This document shows positions 1 to 8,143 of a stretch of 64,000 nucleotides of DNA, in pieces. The translations under genes were made by a program, and so were the position numbers. Numbering within the stretch: the stretch's first letter is position 1; the number at the start of each line of letters is the position of its first letter. This stretch comes from Rothia nasisuis. Its GTDB lineage: Bacteria; Actinomycetota; Actinomycetes; Actinomycetales; Micrococcaceae. The DNA lies in NCBI RefSeq assembly GCF_928381405.1, contig NZ_CAKMSB010000004.1:1-64000 (forward strand), written 5' to 3'. The notes beneath the pieces are model-generated. The model worked only from the letters and a program-made list of their open reading frames with translations. It had not been told where the DNA came from and did no database searches.

Positions 1-4
1 CAGC

Positions 5-20
5 TGTGTATAAGAGACAG
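5..20. other. Tn5/Nextera mosaic-end adapter residue at contig edge
   Basis: TGTGTATAAGAGACAG at positions 5-20 matches the last 16 bases of the 19-bp transposase mosaic end used in tagmentation libraries. It is followed directly by coding sequence of dnaX. This is a library artefact rather than genomic DNA, and it marks the window start as a raw contig end. A GTG inside it makes a false start codon for the truncated gene. Confidence 0.93.
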
Positions 21-731
21 CATCTACGCGTCATTGAAGGCGAGGCAGACCCGGTCGAAATCGCAAAGGCCCAGCACCCGTCCAGTGGCTCACAAGAGCA
101 ACAAAACATCTCGCTGGCCAGTGAACACCCCGAACAGGGGGGTAGCGCGGGCCAGCATGAGCAGAGCCCTCACGCGGTCTCACTAGAGCCTGTGCCCACC
201 ACGCAGGGCCTGGCCGAGCAGGGTCACAAAGGTGCCGACAACGCGGCAATTAACTCCGAGCATCAGGGAGGTGAGGCCTCCGGGCAGGCATCAGAAGAGA
301 CCGCAGAGAATTCCGCCACCGGCGGCACCACCGGACCAGCCTCTGAGTATGCCAACGGCGAGGGTGGCTACTTTGACGAGACCCCCGAGACTGCGCCCGA
401 GCACCGTGCGGAGCCGGGTTCTGCATCACCCGAGCAGGAGGCACCGGCTGCGCTCCAACGTCCTAGTACCCCAGCAGACCCGGCCCCAGAAAAAAGTAAA
501 CCGGGCGGTAAACTGTCTTTCCGTGAACGCCACGCTGCACAGATTGCGGCAGGTCAACAGGCTGTACAGCGGGGCCAAGCCCCGGCCCCAGAAGCACCCG
601 AGGCCCCCGAAGATTTCACCCCCAGCGACGACGATGCTGCCCTCGAATCGTCCGTACTCATCGGTCAGAAGGCCGTAGAAAAGATTCTGGGTGGCAAGGT
701 CATTGACGAGCGGCCCCTCCACCAGGGCTAG
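21..731 (+). CDS. dnaX: DNA polymerase III subunit gamma/tau, C-terminal part (5' truncated)
   Basis: This is the tail of the clamp-loader ATPase subunit of the replicative polymerase. About 236 residues are visible. Most are low-complexity and rich in Pro, Ala, Glu and Gln, as in the tau linker of actinobacteria. The end (DDDAALESSVLIGQKAVEKI and following residues) resembles the conserved DnaX C-terminus. The AAA+ ATPase domain is missing because the contig starts inside the gene. The in-frame GTG at position 6 belongs to adapter sequence, so it is not a real start. Position 52 bp upstream of recR fits the classical dnaX-recR pair and supports the call. The low-complexity composition alone would not identify it; confidence rests on neighbour and C-terminus. 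Confidence 0.8.
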   Translation, partial: HLRVIEGEADPVEIAKAQHPSSGSQEQQNISLASEHPEQGGSAGQHEQSPHAVSLEPVPTTQGLAEQGHKGADNAAINSEHQGGEASGQASEETAENSATGGTTGPASEYANGEGGYFDETPETAPEHRAEPGSASPEQEAPAALQRPSTPADPAPEKSKPGGKLSFRERHAAQIAAGQQAVQRGQAPAPEAPEAPEDFTPSDDDAALESSVLIGQKAVEKILGGKVIDERPLHQG

Positions 732-783
732 TCAACAAAAAATAAGCACCGGCACCCAAACCTGCCGGGCTCAAGGAGTATAA

Positions 784-1857
784 GTGTACGAGAGCGCCGT
801 CCAGAATCTCATCGACGAGCTAGGCCGCCTACCCGGAGTGGGTCCCAAGTCCGCCCAGCGCATCGCCTTCTACATTCTGAATTCTGAGCCCGATGAGATG
901 ACTAAACTGACGGACGCAATTGCCCGCGTGAAGAAGACCGTGAGCTTCTGTGAAATTTGCGGCAACGTGTCTGAGACCAAGCTGTGCGCAATTTGCCGTG
1001 ACGAGCAACGCGACCCGTCGGTGCTGTGTGTGGTCGAGGAGTCTAAGGATGTAGTGGCTGTTGAACGCACTCGTTCTTTCACCGGCCGCTACCACGTGCT
1101 GGGCGGGTCCATCAATCCGCTGGGTGGTGTGGGCCCTGAGCAGCTACGCATCCGTGAACTGGTGGCCCGTCTGTCTGATGAGCGCATTACCGAGTTGATT
1201 CTGGCCATGGACCCCAACCTTGAAGGAGAAGCCACAGCCACCTACCTGTCGCGTCTGCTGGTGCCAATTGGTATCCGGGTGTCGCGCCTGGCTTCCGGCC
1301 TGCCTGTAGGTGGCGATCTGGAATACGCCGATGAGATTACCCTGGGGCGAGCGCTTGAGGGCCGCCGCGTGATTAGCGAGGGCACCCGCGCCGAGAGCGC
1401 CAACCCCGCTGCGGATTTCGAGGAGGCCGCCCGGGCAGAAGCACAGGAAAAGGCCCAGCAGGCTGCCGCGGACGAGGCGGCGCGGTCACCGCGCGCCCGC
1501 TGGTCTGGCTCCATGTTCGGCGAGATTGAGGGGCAGGACGCCACCCCCTCCCCTGCACCTAGCCAGGTAGCACCCGAGCAGGGCGACCTCAACGAGGAAC
1601 TACTGAATCAAGAACTGGCCTCCCAAGAAAGCACCAGCATCCCCGGTGACCTTTCAGCCGAAGAGAGGGCCGAACAGGCTGCCGTTGCCGCCTTTGAAGC
1701 TGAGCAGCTAGACGAGAGCGAAACTGATTCCCAGGAGGGCGAGCGCCGCGAAGCCTACGAGAGCACTCTCAAAGAGCTGAAGAAGACCCCGCTACGCACG
1801 GTTGCTCCAGAGATTCCTCCGATTCCGGGTAAGACCTACGTCAACCCCTGGACGTAA
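784..1857 (+). CDS. recR: Recombination mediator RecR with long acidic C-terminal extension
   Basis: RecR works with RecO/RecF to load RecA at gaps in damaged DNA. The GTG start is preceded by AAGGAG at about 773. The first 200 residues are a complete RecR: helix-hairpin-helix ([19 protein letters not shown], about 13-31), a C4 zinc finger (CEICGN and LCAIC, about 56-71), and a Toprim domain with VVEESKDV, ending near [13 protein letters not shown]. Normal RecR proteins stop there at about 200 residues. This one continues to 357 residues with a tail rich in Ala, Glu and Gln, then a less acidic end ([20 protein letters not shown]). Codon use and GC do not change in the tail, and no stop or frameshift is seen near residue 200, so the extension looks genuine. 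Confidence 0.95.
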   Translation: MYESAVQNLIDELGRLPGVGPKSAQRIAFYILNSEPDEMTKLTDAIARVKKTVSFCEICGNVSETKLCAICRDEQRDPSVLCVVEESKDVVAVERTRSFTGRYHVLGGSINPLGGVGPEQLRIRELVARLSDERITELILAMDPNLEGEATATYLSRLLVPIGIRVSRLASGLPVGGDLEYADEITLGRALEGRRVISEGTRAESANPAADFEEAARAEAQEKAQQAAADEAARSPRARWSGSMFGEIEGQDATPSPAPSQVAPEQGDLNEELLNQELASQESTSIPGDLSAEERAEQAAVAAFEAEQLDESETDSQEGERREAYESTLKELKKTPLRTVAPEIPPIPGKTYVNPWT

Positions 1858-1976
1858 TACACGTTATATTCCCGTCATGTGAGCAAAAATCGTTCATAAA
1901 GGCGCGCCACCCCTACGATAGGTTTAGGCCGGCAAATGCCCGGCACCTTCAACACCTTTGTACTGGAGAAGTTTCA

Positions 1977-3266
1977 ATGAGCCTGATTGTCCAAAAGTTC
2001 GGTGGGTCCTCGGTTTCTGATGCCGAGGGTATTAAGCGTGTGGCCCGCCGTATTGTGGACACGCAGAAGGCTGGCAACGAGGTCGTCGTGGTGGTCTCAG
2101 CAATGGGCGATACCACCGATGAACTGCTCGACCTTGCGGCTGAAGTAACCCCCAATGCCGGCCCCTCGCGTGAACTCGATATGTTGTTGAGCGCTGGCGA
2201 GCGAATCTCTATGGCCGTGTTGGCCCTGGCTATTAACAGCATGGGTGGCCGAGCCCAGTCCTTCACCGGCTCCCAGGCCGGCATGATTACCGACGGTGTG
2301 CACGGCTCTGCCCGCCTGGTTGAGGTCAAGCCTGACCGTATTCGCACCGCCCTTGATGAGGGCAATGTGGCGATTGTTGCGGGCTTTCAGGGGATGAACC
2401 GGCAGACCCGTGACATCACCACCCTGGGCCGTGGCGGCTCCGATACTACCGCCGTTGCCCTGGCTGCTGCGCTGGGTGCCGACGTCTGTGAGATTTACTC
2501 AGACGTCGACGGTGTGTTCACCGCTGACCCGCGTATCGTGCCGTCCGCCCACAAGCTCGATACCGTCACGAGCGAAGAAATGCTGGAGATGGCTGCTAAC
2601 GGCGCCAAGATTCTTCACCTGCGCTCGGTGGAGTACGCGCGCCGTTTCAACCTGAAGCTGCATGTTCGCTCTTCGTTCTCACAGCTTGAAGGCACTCTCG
2701 TTATCCCCGACAATGAGGGTATGGAAACTAATTTGAAGGAGATCCCCTTGGAACAGCCCCTCGTCTCGGGCGTCGCCCACGACCGTAGCCAGGCTAAGGT
2801 CACCGTTATCGGTGTGCCCGATGTGCCCGGCTCTGCGGCCAAGGTGTTCGGTATTCTCAATGAGACCAACGTGAACCTCGACATGATTGTTCAGAACGTC
2901 TCAACCGACCGCCCCGACGTCACCGATATCTCCTTCACTCTGCCTCAGGATCAGGGCGCTGCCGCTCTGGCTGCCCTTGAGGCGAAAAAGGACGAGCTGG
3001 GCTTCGAAGAGGTGGAGTACAAGGAGCATATCGGTAAGCTGTCGCTGGTGGGTGCGGGTATGAAGTCCAACCCCGGTGTGTCCTTTAAGTTCTTTGACGC
3101 GCTGAGCACCGCCGGTGTGAACATCGAGATGATTTCTACCTCTGAGATCCGCATTTCGGTTATCACCGATATTGAGAAGCTTGATGAGGCTGTGCGCGCT
3201 GTGCACTCAGCTTTTGACCTTGATACCGAGGGTGAGGCTACCGTGTACGGTGGTACCGGCCGCTAG
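1977..3266 (+). CDS. lysC: Aspartate kinase
   Basis: Aspartate kinase catalyses the first step of lysine, threonine and methionine synthesis, phosphorylating aspartate with ATP. The protein has 429 residues, the usual length of monofunctional actinobacterial enzymes. The N-terminus has the signature [31 protein letters not shown] (about 144-162) is the substrate/ATP region. Two ACT domains follow residue 260. A GAGG just before an in-frame ATG at 2721 (residue 249) could allow an internal start for a beta subunit, as known for corynebacterial LysC; this is inference. In many actinobacteria asd lies directly downstream. Here it is replaced by an AT-rich patch. GGAGAA upstream of the ATG is the likely RBS. 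Confidence 0.96.
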   Translation: MSLIVQKFGGSSVSDAEGIKRVARRIVDTQKAGNEVVVVVSAMGDTTDELLDLAAEVTPNAGPSRELDMLLSAGERISMAVLALAINSMGGRAQSFTGSQAGMITDGVHGSARLVEVKPDRIRTALDEGNVAIVAGFQGMNRQTRDITTLGRGGSDTTAVALAAALGADVCEIYSDVDGVFTADPRIVPSAHKLDTVTSEEMLEMAANGAKILHLRSVEYARRFNLKLHVRSSFSQLEGTLVIPDNEGMETNLKEIPLEQPLVSGVAHDRSQAKVTVIGVPDVPGSAAKVFGILNETNVNLDMIVQNVSTDRPDVTDISFTLPQDQGAAALAALEAKKDELGFEEVEYKEHIGKLSLVGAGMKSNPGVSFKFFDALSTAGVNIEMISTSEIRISVITDIEKLDEAVRAVHSAFDLDTEGEATVYGGTGR

Positions 3267-3300
3267 GTTGTGAACTAGGTTTTTCCGCGAGGACGCCCGG

Positions 3301-3345
3301 GCCCCGGGCTGGTAGCGCCACGCTGCTGGCCCGGGGCTTGGCTTT
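3301..3345 (+). terminator. Terminator after lysC
   Basis: GCCCCGGGC (3301-3309) pairs with GCCCGGGGC (3329-3337); the loop contains a second small stem (AGCG/CGCT). A T-rich stretch (TTGGCTTTT) follows. It sits 35 bp after the lysC stop codon. Confidence 0.75.
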
Positions 3346-3399
3346 TGCTCATGTCAGTGAGCATCTGAAAAAAATTTAGGCAGCTTTTGGCACAGGGCC

Positions 3400-3541
3400 T
3401 TGACGAAAGGAATTGACCCGACATAATTTTGTTGTACGTCACATCTTCTTTACCCCCCCCCAAAAAAAATTCAGCCAACCGGCTGGTCAAGCACTAAAGG
3501 AGCATGCCGTGAACCCTTTGAACATTATTCTCACCAGCTGA
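3400..3541 (+). promoter_or_regulatory. Promoter, C9-A8 homopolymer leader and a stranded 10-codon start
   Basis: TTGACG (3400-3405) and CATAAT (3422-3427) have a 16-bp spacing and form a good promoter. The leader contains nine C (3453-3461) followed by eight A (3462-3469). AAAGGAG then precedes a GTG at 3509 that opens only 10 codons (MNPLNIILTS, stop at 3539-3541). Promoter, RBS and start look real but the gene behind them is gone. I infer that the original downstream gene was replaced by the AT-rich segment that begins here, or that this is a leader peptide. Confidence 0.4.
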
Positions 3542-3842
3542 GCTCCATCAGGTCCTTACGAATATGATCATCCTGGAGTTTGTAAGGGCCAATTTTGAAT
3601 ATATTACCTATTCATAATGTGTCCCAAGCAACACCTTGATGTAGAATCTAGCATACAGGGAGAGAACAGATTCTGGCCTGGCTTGCTATTACGTGAATAT
3701 TACACTTATTACTCGCACACCAGGACACACAGCTTCACTAGTCTGATAGCTGGCGAGAATGACTTTAACAGGTTGGCTGAGATGACAGCTCATTTCGAGT
3801 AGTTCTTTCCTGTGTGTATCTAGCAACCGTTCGGATAGCTAG
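3542..3842. other. AT-rich spacer without a convincing gene
   Basis: A weak hairpin (GGTCCTTAC / GTAAGGGCC, about 3550-3591) is present. An open stretch from 3617 to 3802 has no ribosome binding site and no recognisable protein features. Base composition drops sharply relative to lysC. Confidence 0.4.
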
Positions 3843-5231
3843 GTGCCTGAAGCTGAACTTACGGATTGGTTCCTTTTACAGGCAAGTCTGTTATTTGGGT
3901 TGGAAAGGTGGTATCAACTAGATATGCAGGTAGATTCTCATACGTATACATATCGATTTGATGAATGGCGACACTGCCCTTTGGATGTTTCGGCCCTGGC
4001 GCTGTACTCTGTGACATCAGCAGTAGAGGCTGCTCAGTGTCTTGCTGACGCAAGAGGCGTTGAGAGCACTTTTACGCTAGATATACCCCAAATACCATTT
4101 TCATTTTCCAGTTTAGAAAATCTAGAAGTCCAGAACCGAAAAACCGTACCATGGAGCCCTCTTTCAGGATTCTTTAAGACACTAGATGGGTGGGTCAGGC
4201 TACATGGCAATTACCCACATCACGCCAAAGCGTTAACAGAATGTTTTGGGACTAATGATAGAGAAAATTTAACCAAATTGTTTTTATCTTTGCCAAAACA
4301 TGAAATTGAAGAATCAATAATTCTCAACGGCGGTATTGCGTCAGCAGTTCGAAGCTCAGATGAGTGGAATCAGACTGACCAATCTAAAGAAATGATTGAA
4401 ACTGCCTGGATTAAAACGGAGGTATCACAAAAAGATAATGCACCACCTAATCTGACTGATTACTATCTACCTGCGTCAGGAATTAGAGTGCTTGATTTAA
4501 CTAGAGTTGTTGCTGGCCCTACTTGTACTCAAATCCTCGCTTGTTTGGGCGCAGACGTTCTACGAATAGATCCACCTTCCATGCCTGAGTTAGAAGATCA
4601 ATATATTTCAAATGGCATGGGTAAAAATACAGCTATTGTTGATTTTTCACATAATAAAAAAATGATCAATAGTCTTATCTCTCAAGCGCATGTTGTCATA
4701 CTCGGGTATAGTCCACATTCCTTAGATAAATTTGGTCTCAGTCTTTCAAAATTGCGGAATAAATATCCAGACCTCCTTATCGCTAGTCTATCAGCCTGGG
4801 GAGAGTCGGGCCCTTGGGCTACGCGTGCAGGTTTTGATTCAATTGTGCAAGCCGCAACCGGTATATCTCACTTATGCAGTACGGTGAATTCAGATGGTGA
4901 GCTAGTCCCGGGAGCCCTTCCTGTCCAAGCTCTTGATCATTCCACCGGATTTATCTTAGCTGCACGTATTCTTGAATCACTTGCTTATAATCAGTCTGGT
5001 GTTGTGCATATTAGCCTTTTAGGTGCAGCCCAAGAGCTATTCAAAATTTCTAATACAAAAGACAGTGATAGAAAATATTCATATCTTGCAACGCATCATA
5101 ATATTTCTAATGTTGATTCACCATACGGTCAAATATCAGTCCCTGCTATACCTATTAAAATTGACGGAATGCACTTAGAGGGAAAAATCAAAAGATACGG
5201 TACTAGTTATCCTAACTGGTTTAGTCTATAA
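3843..5231 (+). CDS. CoA transferase family III (CaiB/BaiF-like), AT-rich
   Basis: Family III CoA transferases move coenzyme A between carboxylic acids through an aspartyl-CoA intermediate. The 462-residue protein has two CaiB/BaiF-type segments. The first holds PLSGFFKTLDGWVRLHGNYP (about 108-127). The second starts with GIRVLDLTRVVAGPTCTQIL (about 217-236), followed by LGADVLRIDPP, and later has GESGPWATRAGFDSIVQAAT. The GTG at 3843 gives an N-terminus consistent with two-domain homologues, but the RBS is poor. The gene is visibly AT-rich with A/T third positions, unlike lysC or recR, and neighbours a mobile-looking palindrome, so horizontal acquisition is likely. Substrate cannot be told. 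No partner genes (acyl-CoA dehydrogenase, hydratase) accompany it. Confidence 0.8.
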   Translation: MPEAELTDWFLLQASLLFGLERWYQLDMQVDSHTYTYRFDEWRHCPLDVSALALYSVTSAVEAAQCLADARGVESTFTLDIPQIPFSFSSLENLEVQNRKTVPWSPLSGFFKTLDGWVRLHGNYPHHAKALTECFGTNDRENLTKLFLSLPKHEIEESIILNGGIASAVRSSDEWNQTDQSKEMIETAWIKTEVSQKDNAPPNLTDYYLPASGIRVLDLTRVVAGPTCTQILACLGADVLRIDPPSMPELEDQYISNGMGKNTAIVDFSHNKKMINSLISQAHVVILGYSPHSLDKFGLSLSKLRNKYPDLLIASLSAWGESGPWATRAGFDSIVQAATGISHLCSTVNSDGELVPGALPVQALDHSTGFILAARILESLAYNQSGVVHISLLGAAQELFKISNTKDSDRKYSYLATHHNISNVDSPYGQISVPAIPIKIDGMHLEGKIKRYGTSYPNWFSL

Positions 5232-5517
5232 AAATTACCTAATCTTAAGTGCAATTGCTTATAAGCAGCTTGTCGAAAATGGCGAAAGAGATAAGAAAAA
5301 AGACGGTGCCGATACGGCTCTTACCTGTGGAACTTGCAGGGGCAATGCCTGGCTAAAGCATACCTCGGGTGCAATTTCTTACCCTATTTTTGCGGCTCAC
5401 CATGACCCTAAGGACTGCCCTGAATGCTCTATTGCTGCCCAGCGCCTTGATGGAGTTATTAATCGTGCCCGGATAGGGGCTGATGGTGTTGTAGGGGAAA
5501 CTGAGGCTTATTCATAA
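5179..5517 (+). pseudogene. C-terminal fragment of an unrecognised CxxC-motif protein
   Basis: An open frame without a usable ATG or GTG start and without an RBS runs from a stop at 5176-5178 to TAA at 5515-5517. It encodes TCGTCRGNAWLK and then HHDPKDCPECSIAAQRLDG, i.e. paired cysteine motifs (CGTC and CPEC) that could bind zinc. The stop codon lies inside the left arm of the following palindromic element, so the element may have cut or re-ended the gene. I do not recognise the family. Confidence 0.45.
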
Positions 5518-5662
5518 GGGCAGAGGTGCCCCGGGCTCGCAGCGAAGCTGCTGGCTCGGTGGCTGGCGTGAATCGCCTTGTGAGCGAAGCGAACCGGGCG
5601 AGAGGGTCGGCAGCGAGTGCGAGCCCAGGGGTGCCTCGAGACAGACCTTATGAATAAGCCTC
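5503..5662. repeat. 160-bp MITE-like palindromic element with 17-bp terminal inverted repeats
   Basis: GAGGCTTATTCATAAGG (5503-5519) is exactly inverted at 5646-5662. Inside, GAGGTGCCCCGGGCTCGCA (from about 5524) pairs imperfectly with TGCGAGCCCAGGGGTGCCTC (about 5618-5637), so most of the element folds into a long imperfect hairpin. No open reading frame is inside and no clear target-site duplication is visible. It sits between a gene fragment and an intact gene, at the border of the AT-rich patch. Confidence 0.75.
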
Positions 5663-5778
5663 TATATTAGTTTCGAGAATATGGGGCCATTTCTCATGTG
5701 CAAGCCTTCAATTCATTTATGCCCTATGAGCTGGCCAGAAATCAGGTTAGCGTATGGGGGCGAGCTAGAATAGACCCC

Positions 5779-6702
5779 ATGCCCCTCACCCTCCTTGCCC
5801 CGGACGATTGGCGCGCCCAAGCGTCCGCCCATAAACAGCGCTCCGGCCGCTACGCCCTGCCCTTTGCAGGGCGGCGCGAGCGCGGCCAGGCCCACCCCGT
5901 TGAGGACTTCCTCTTCACCTACTACACCCTCAAGCCCGGGCAGTTTATGCGCTGGCACCCCGGTGCGGGGGTCATTCTGCAGGACGCCGGTGAGCGGGCA
6001 GACTGGAAGTTCTACCGGGCCGCTACCCGGCAGGAGCTAGAAGAGGCAGGCCTGCCACCTGCCGAAGCCGCCGCGGCGGCGCAGGCGGGCACCAGCGTCC
6101 TTGTCGATACCGAAAAGTTTGCTGAGGACCGCGCGTCAGCCATTGATTTTGCGCGAATTATCCTGGGCAAAACCGCGGCCAAACCCGGTTTCTTTGGCTG
6201 CTTTGGCCTACACGAGTGGGCGATGACTTATAAGTCGGTGGAGAATAACATCCGCCACGACTACCTAGAACTGCGCCTAGGGGCTGAGGGTACCGACCGA
6301 GTGGTGGAGGGCCACAAGATTCACTGCACCCATTTTGATGCCTTCCGTTTCTTCATGCCGCAGGCGGTTCCCTTGAATGAGGTGCAGCCGACGCGGGAGC
6401 AACAGCGCAACCTGGAGCAGCCCGCCTGCCTGCATGCCAACATGGATATCTATAAGTGGGCCTACAAGCTTCTGCCCCTCATCCCGTCGAGCCTGGTCAT
6501 GGACTGCTTCGAACTGGCTTGGGACGTGCGCGAACTCGATATGAAGGCTGCCCCCTACGACCTGCAAGACTGGGGTTACGAGCCGGTCAAGATCGAGACC
6601 CCCGAGGGTAAGGCCGAGTACGTGCGCCAGCAACGGGCCTTTGCTGGGCGCTCGGCGACTCTACGGCAGTGTTTGCTTGATGAACTTGATAAGACTCTCT
6701 AA
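5779..6702 (+). CDS. Conserved actinobacterial protein commonly annotated 3-methyladenine DNA glycosylase
   Basis: The 307-residue product matches from memory an actinobacterial family usually named 3-methyladenine DNA glycosylase; I know of no direct activity data for it. Characteristic segments are HPVEDFLFTYYTLKPGQFMRWHPG (about 42-65), GCFGLHEWAM (about 163-172), CTHFDAFRFFMPQA (about 199-212), ACLHANMDIYKWAYKLLPL and a late DLQDWGYEPVKIETPEGKAEYV. It has no HhH-GPD or AlkA/AAG fingerprint that I can see. The ATG at 5779 is preferred over an in-frame GTG at 5698 because homology-like sequence begins with LTLLAPDDWRAQ. It stands alone between the palindromic element and the protease pair. 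Confidence 0.7.
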   Translation: MPLTLLAPDDWRAQASAHKQRSGRYALPFAGRRERGQAHPVEDFLFTYYTLKPGQFMRWHPGAGVILQDAGERADWKFYRAATRQELEEAGLPPAEAAAAAQAGTSVLVDTEKFAEDRASAIDFARIILGKTAAKPGFFGCFGLHEWAMTYKSVENNIRHDYLELRLGAEGTDRVVEGHKIHCTHFDAFRFFMPQAVPLNEVQPTREQQRNLEQPACLHANMDIYKWAYKLLPLIPSSLVMDCFELAWDVRELDMKAAPYDLQDWGYEPVKIETPEGKAEYVRQQRAFAGRSATLRQCLLDELDKTL

Positions 6703-6822
6703 ACCGTGGCGAAGCCAAAAGAATATGTTCTAAGCCACACCTGCCTTTAGTATAGACCCAATCACCGCACCCGAGAGCCCCCGCGTAAAACCCCTTTTAC
6801 ACCTCTTTGGAACGGACTACAC

Positions 6823-7953
6823 ATGCGTTTTTTACGAAAGCTCGCCACCACAGCGGTGGCGGTTCTAGCCCTTACAGGCCTGGCAATACCTGCCGCAGAG
6901 GCCACCCCCTCTGACACCGACGGCGATAAGATTCTCGACGTTTGGGAGACCCAAGGCTACGACTTCGACGGGGACGGAACCATCGACATTGACTTCCCCG
7001 CGCTCGGTGCCAACCCCTATCAGAAGGATCTCTTTGTTGAGATGGACTATATGCCAGGTGAGCTCGCCACCGAAGCCGAGCTCGACGTCATCGTGCAGAC
7101 CTTTGCCGATATGCCCGTCAAGAACCCTGATGGCACCACAGGCATTAACCTGCACCTTGACGCGGGCAGCATCTACCCTAAATACGACCTAGGTGGCGGT
7201 AACGAGATTCCCCACCAGGGCTTAGCTGAAGGCGCCTACGACGCCTGGCTCCTGCGCGGTGAGCACTCTGACCCCGCCCGTGAACCCATTTTTCATTACA
7301 TGATTTGGGGCGACTACTACGGAGATACGGCTTCCTCCGGTCAAGGATATTACAACTGGCGCGTATTTATTGTGACCGTAGGTGATACCTACTGGGGCGA
7401 GGCCAGCAGCTCCATCCGTATTGGCGTGTTTATTCACGAGCTGGGGCATAACCTGGGTCTCGGCCACGGTGGAGCCGATGAAATCAACTACAAGCCCAAC
7501 TATATGAGCGTGATGAATTACCTCTACACGCTGGATGGCATCAAGAAGACTGATGGAACAACCTCCTTTGGTTATTCCTACCGGGCGATTACCACCCTCA
7601 ATGAGAAGGTCGTGATGGAGACAAAGGGCCTGAGCAAGAAAGCTCAGGGGTTCTTTGCCACCGTCAACGGCCAGCAGTGGGTTGCTGACCAGGGCATAGA
7701 TTTCAACGGTGACGGCACGATTACCCACAAGCCGCAGACTATTGACGTGAACGGCGACGGGGTTATCGGCAAGCTGACTGCCCCAAATGACCTAGACCTG
7801 CTCAATTTCCAGGTGGAACCCCACCCTCTAGGCAGCAGTACCGAGGTGTCGCAAGCGCCCCAGCCCCGCCAGCCGGGCGCTCTGCCCGAGGTAGTTTCCA
7901 GCGAGCTGACTGCCGAGGTAGCACGCGATTTAGGCCATCTGCCCGCTGAGTAG
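6823..7953 (+). CDS. Secreted zinc metalloprotease, metzincin type (copy 1)
   Basis: The 376-residue protein starts with a Sec signal peptide (MRFLRKLATTAVAVLALTGL, cleavage likely after AAEA). A calcium-binding-like Asp-rich motif follows (DTDGDKILDVWETQGYDFDG, and DGTIDIDF). The catalytic site is HELGHNLGLGHGG (about 206-218), giving the HExxHxxGxxH zinc ligands, and NYMSVMNY is the likely Met-turn. Two further DxNGDG-like loops (FNGDGTIT, VNGDGVIG) lie near residues 294-315. These features define a secreted metzincin, but I cannot assign the MEROPS family. It may digest host or environmental protein; that is inference. Its paralogue follows directly on the same strand. Confidence 0.8.
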   Translation: MRFLRKLATTAVAVLALTGLAIPAAEATPSDTDGDKILDVWETQGYDFDGDGTIDIDFPALGANPYQKDLFVEMDYMPGELATEAELDVIVQTFADMPVKNPDGTTGINLHLDAGSIYPKYDLGGGNEIPHQGLAEGAYDAWLLRGEHSDPAREPIFHYMIWGDYYGDTASSGQGYYNWRVFIVTVGDTYWGEASSSIRIGVFIHELGHNLGLGHGGADEINYKPNYMSVMNYLYTLDGIKKTDGTTSFGYSYRAITTLNEKVVMETKGLSKKAQGFFATVNGQQWVADQGIDFNGDGTITHKPQTIDVNGDGVIGKLTAPNDLDLLNFQVEPHPLGSSTEVSQAPQPRQPGALPEVVSSELTAEVARDLGHLPAE

Positions 7954-8143
7954 TCACTCTATCTCGTGAGGTATTCACGCCGCCGGGTGCGGCCCGAGAA
8001 GCTTTATGCCGCGACACGCCCCTTGCACACCATCTTTTGAGTTGGTAGCGTGCTCGGATATCCCCTTATATAGAGATCAAGCGTCCCCCTATCAAGCGCC
8101 AACCATGACAACATCAACGCTTTATAGAACGGATTTATATCTC

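Noticed and set aside
3617-3802. 61-codon open frame before the CoA transferase
   Set aside because: No SD, no recognisable motif, and a different frame from the downstream gene; open frames of this size are expected by chance in AT-rich spacer.
5698-5778. Longer start for the glycosylase-annotated protein
   Set aside because: The 27 added residues contain no family sequence and the GTG lacks an SD.
8006-8143. Longer N-terminus for metalloprotease copy 2
   Set aside because: It would bury the signal peptide behind 46 residues; copy 1 starts at the equivalent of ATG 8144.
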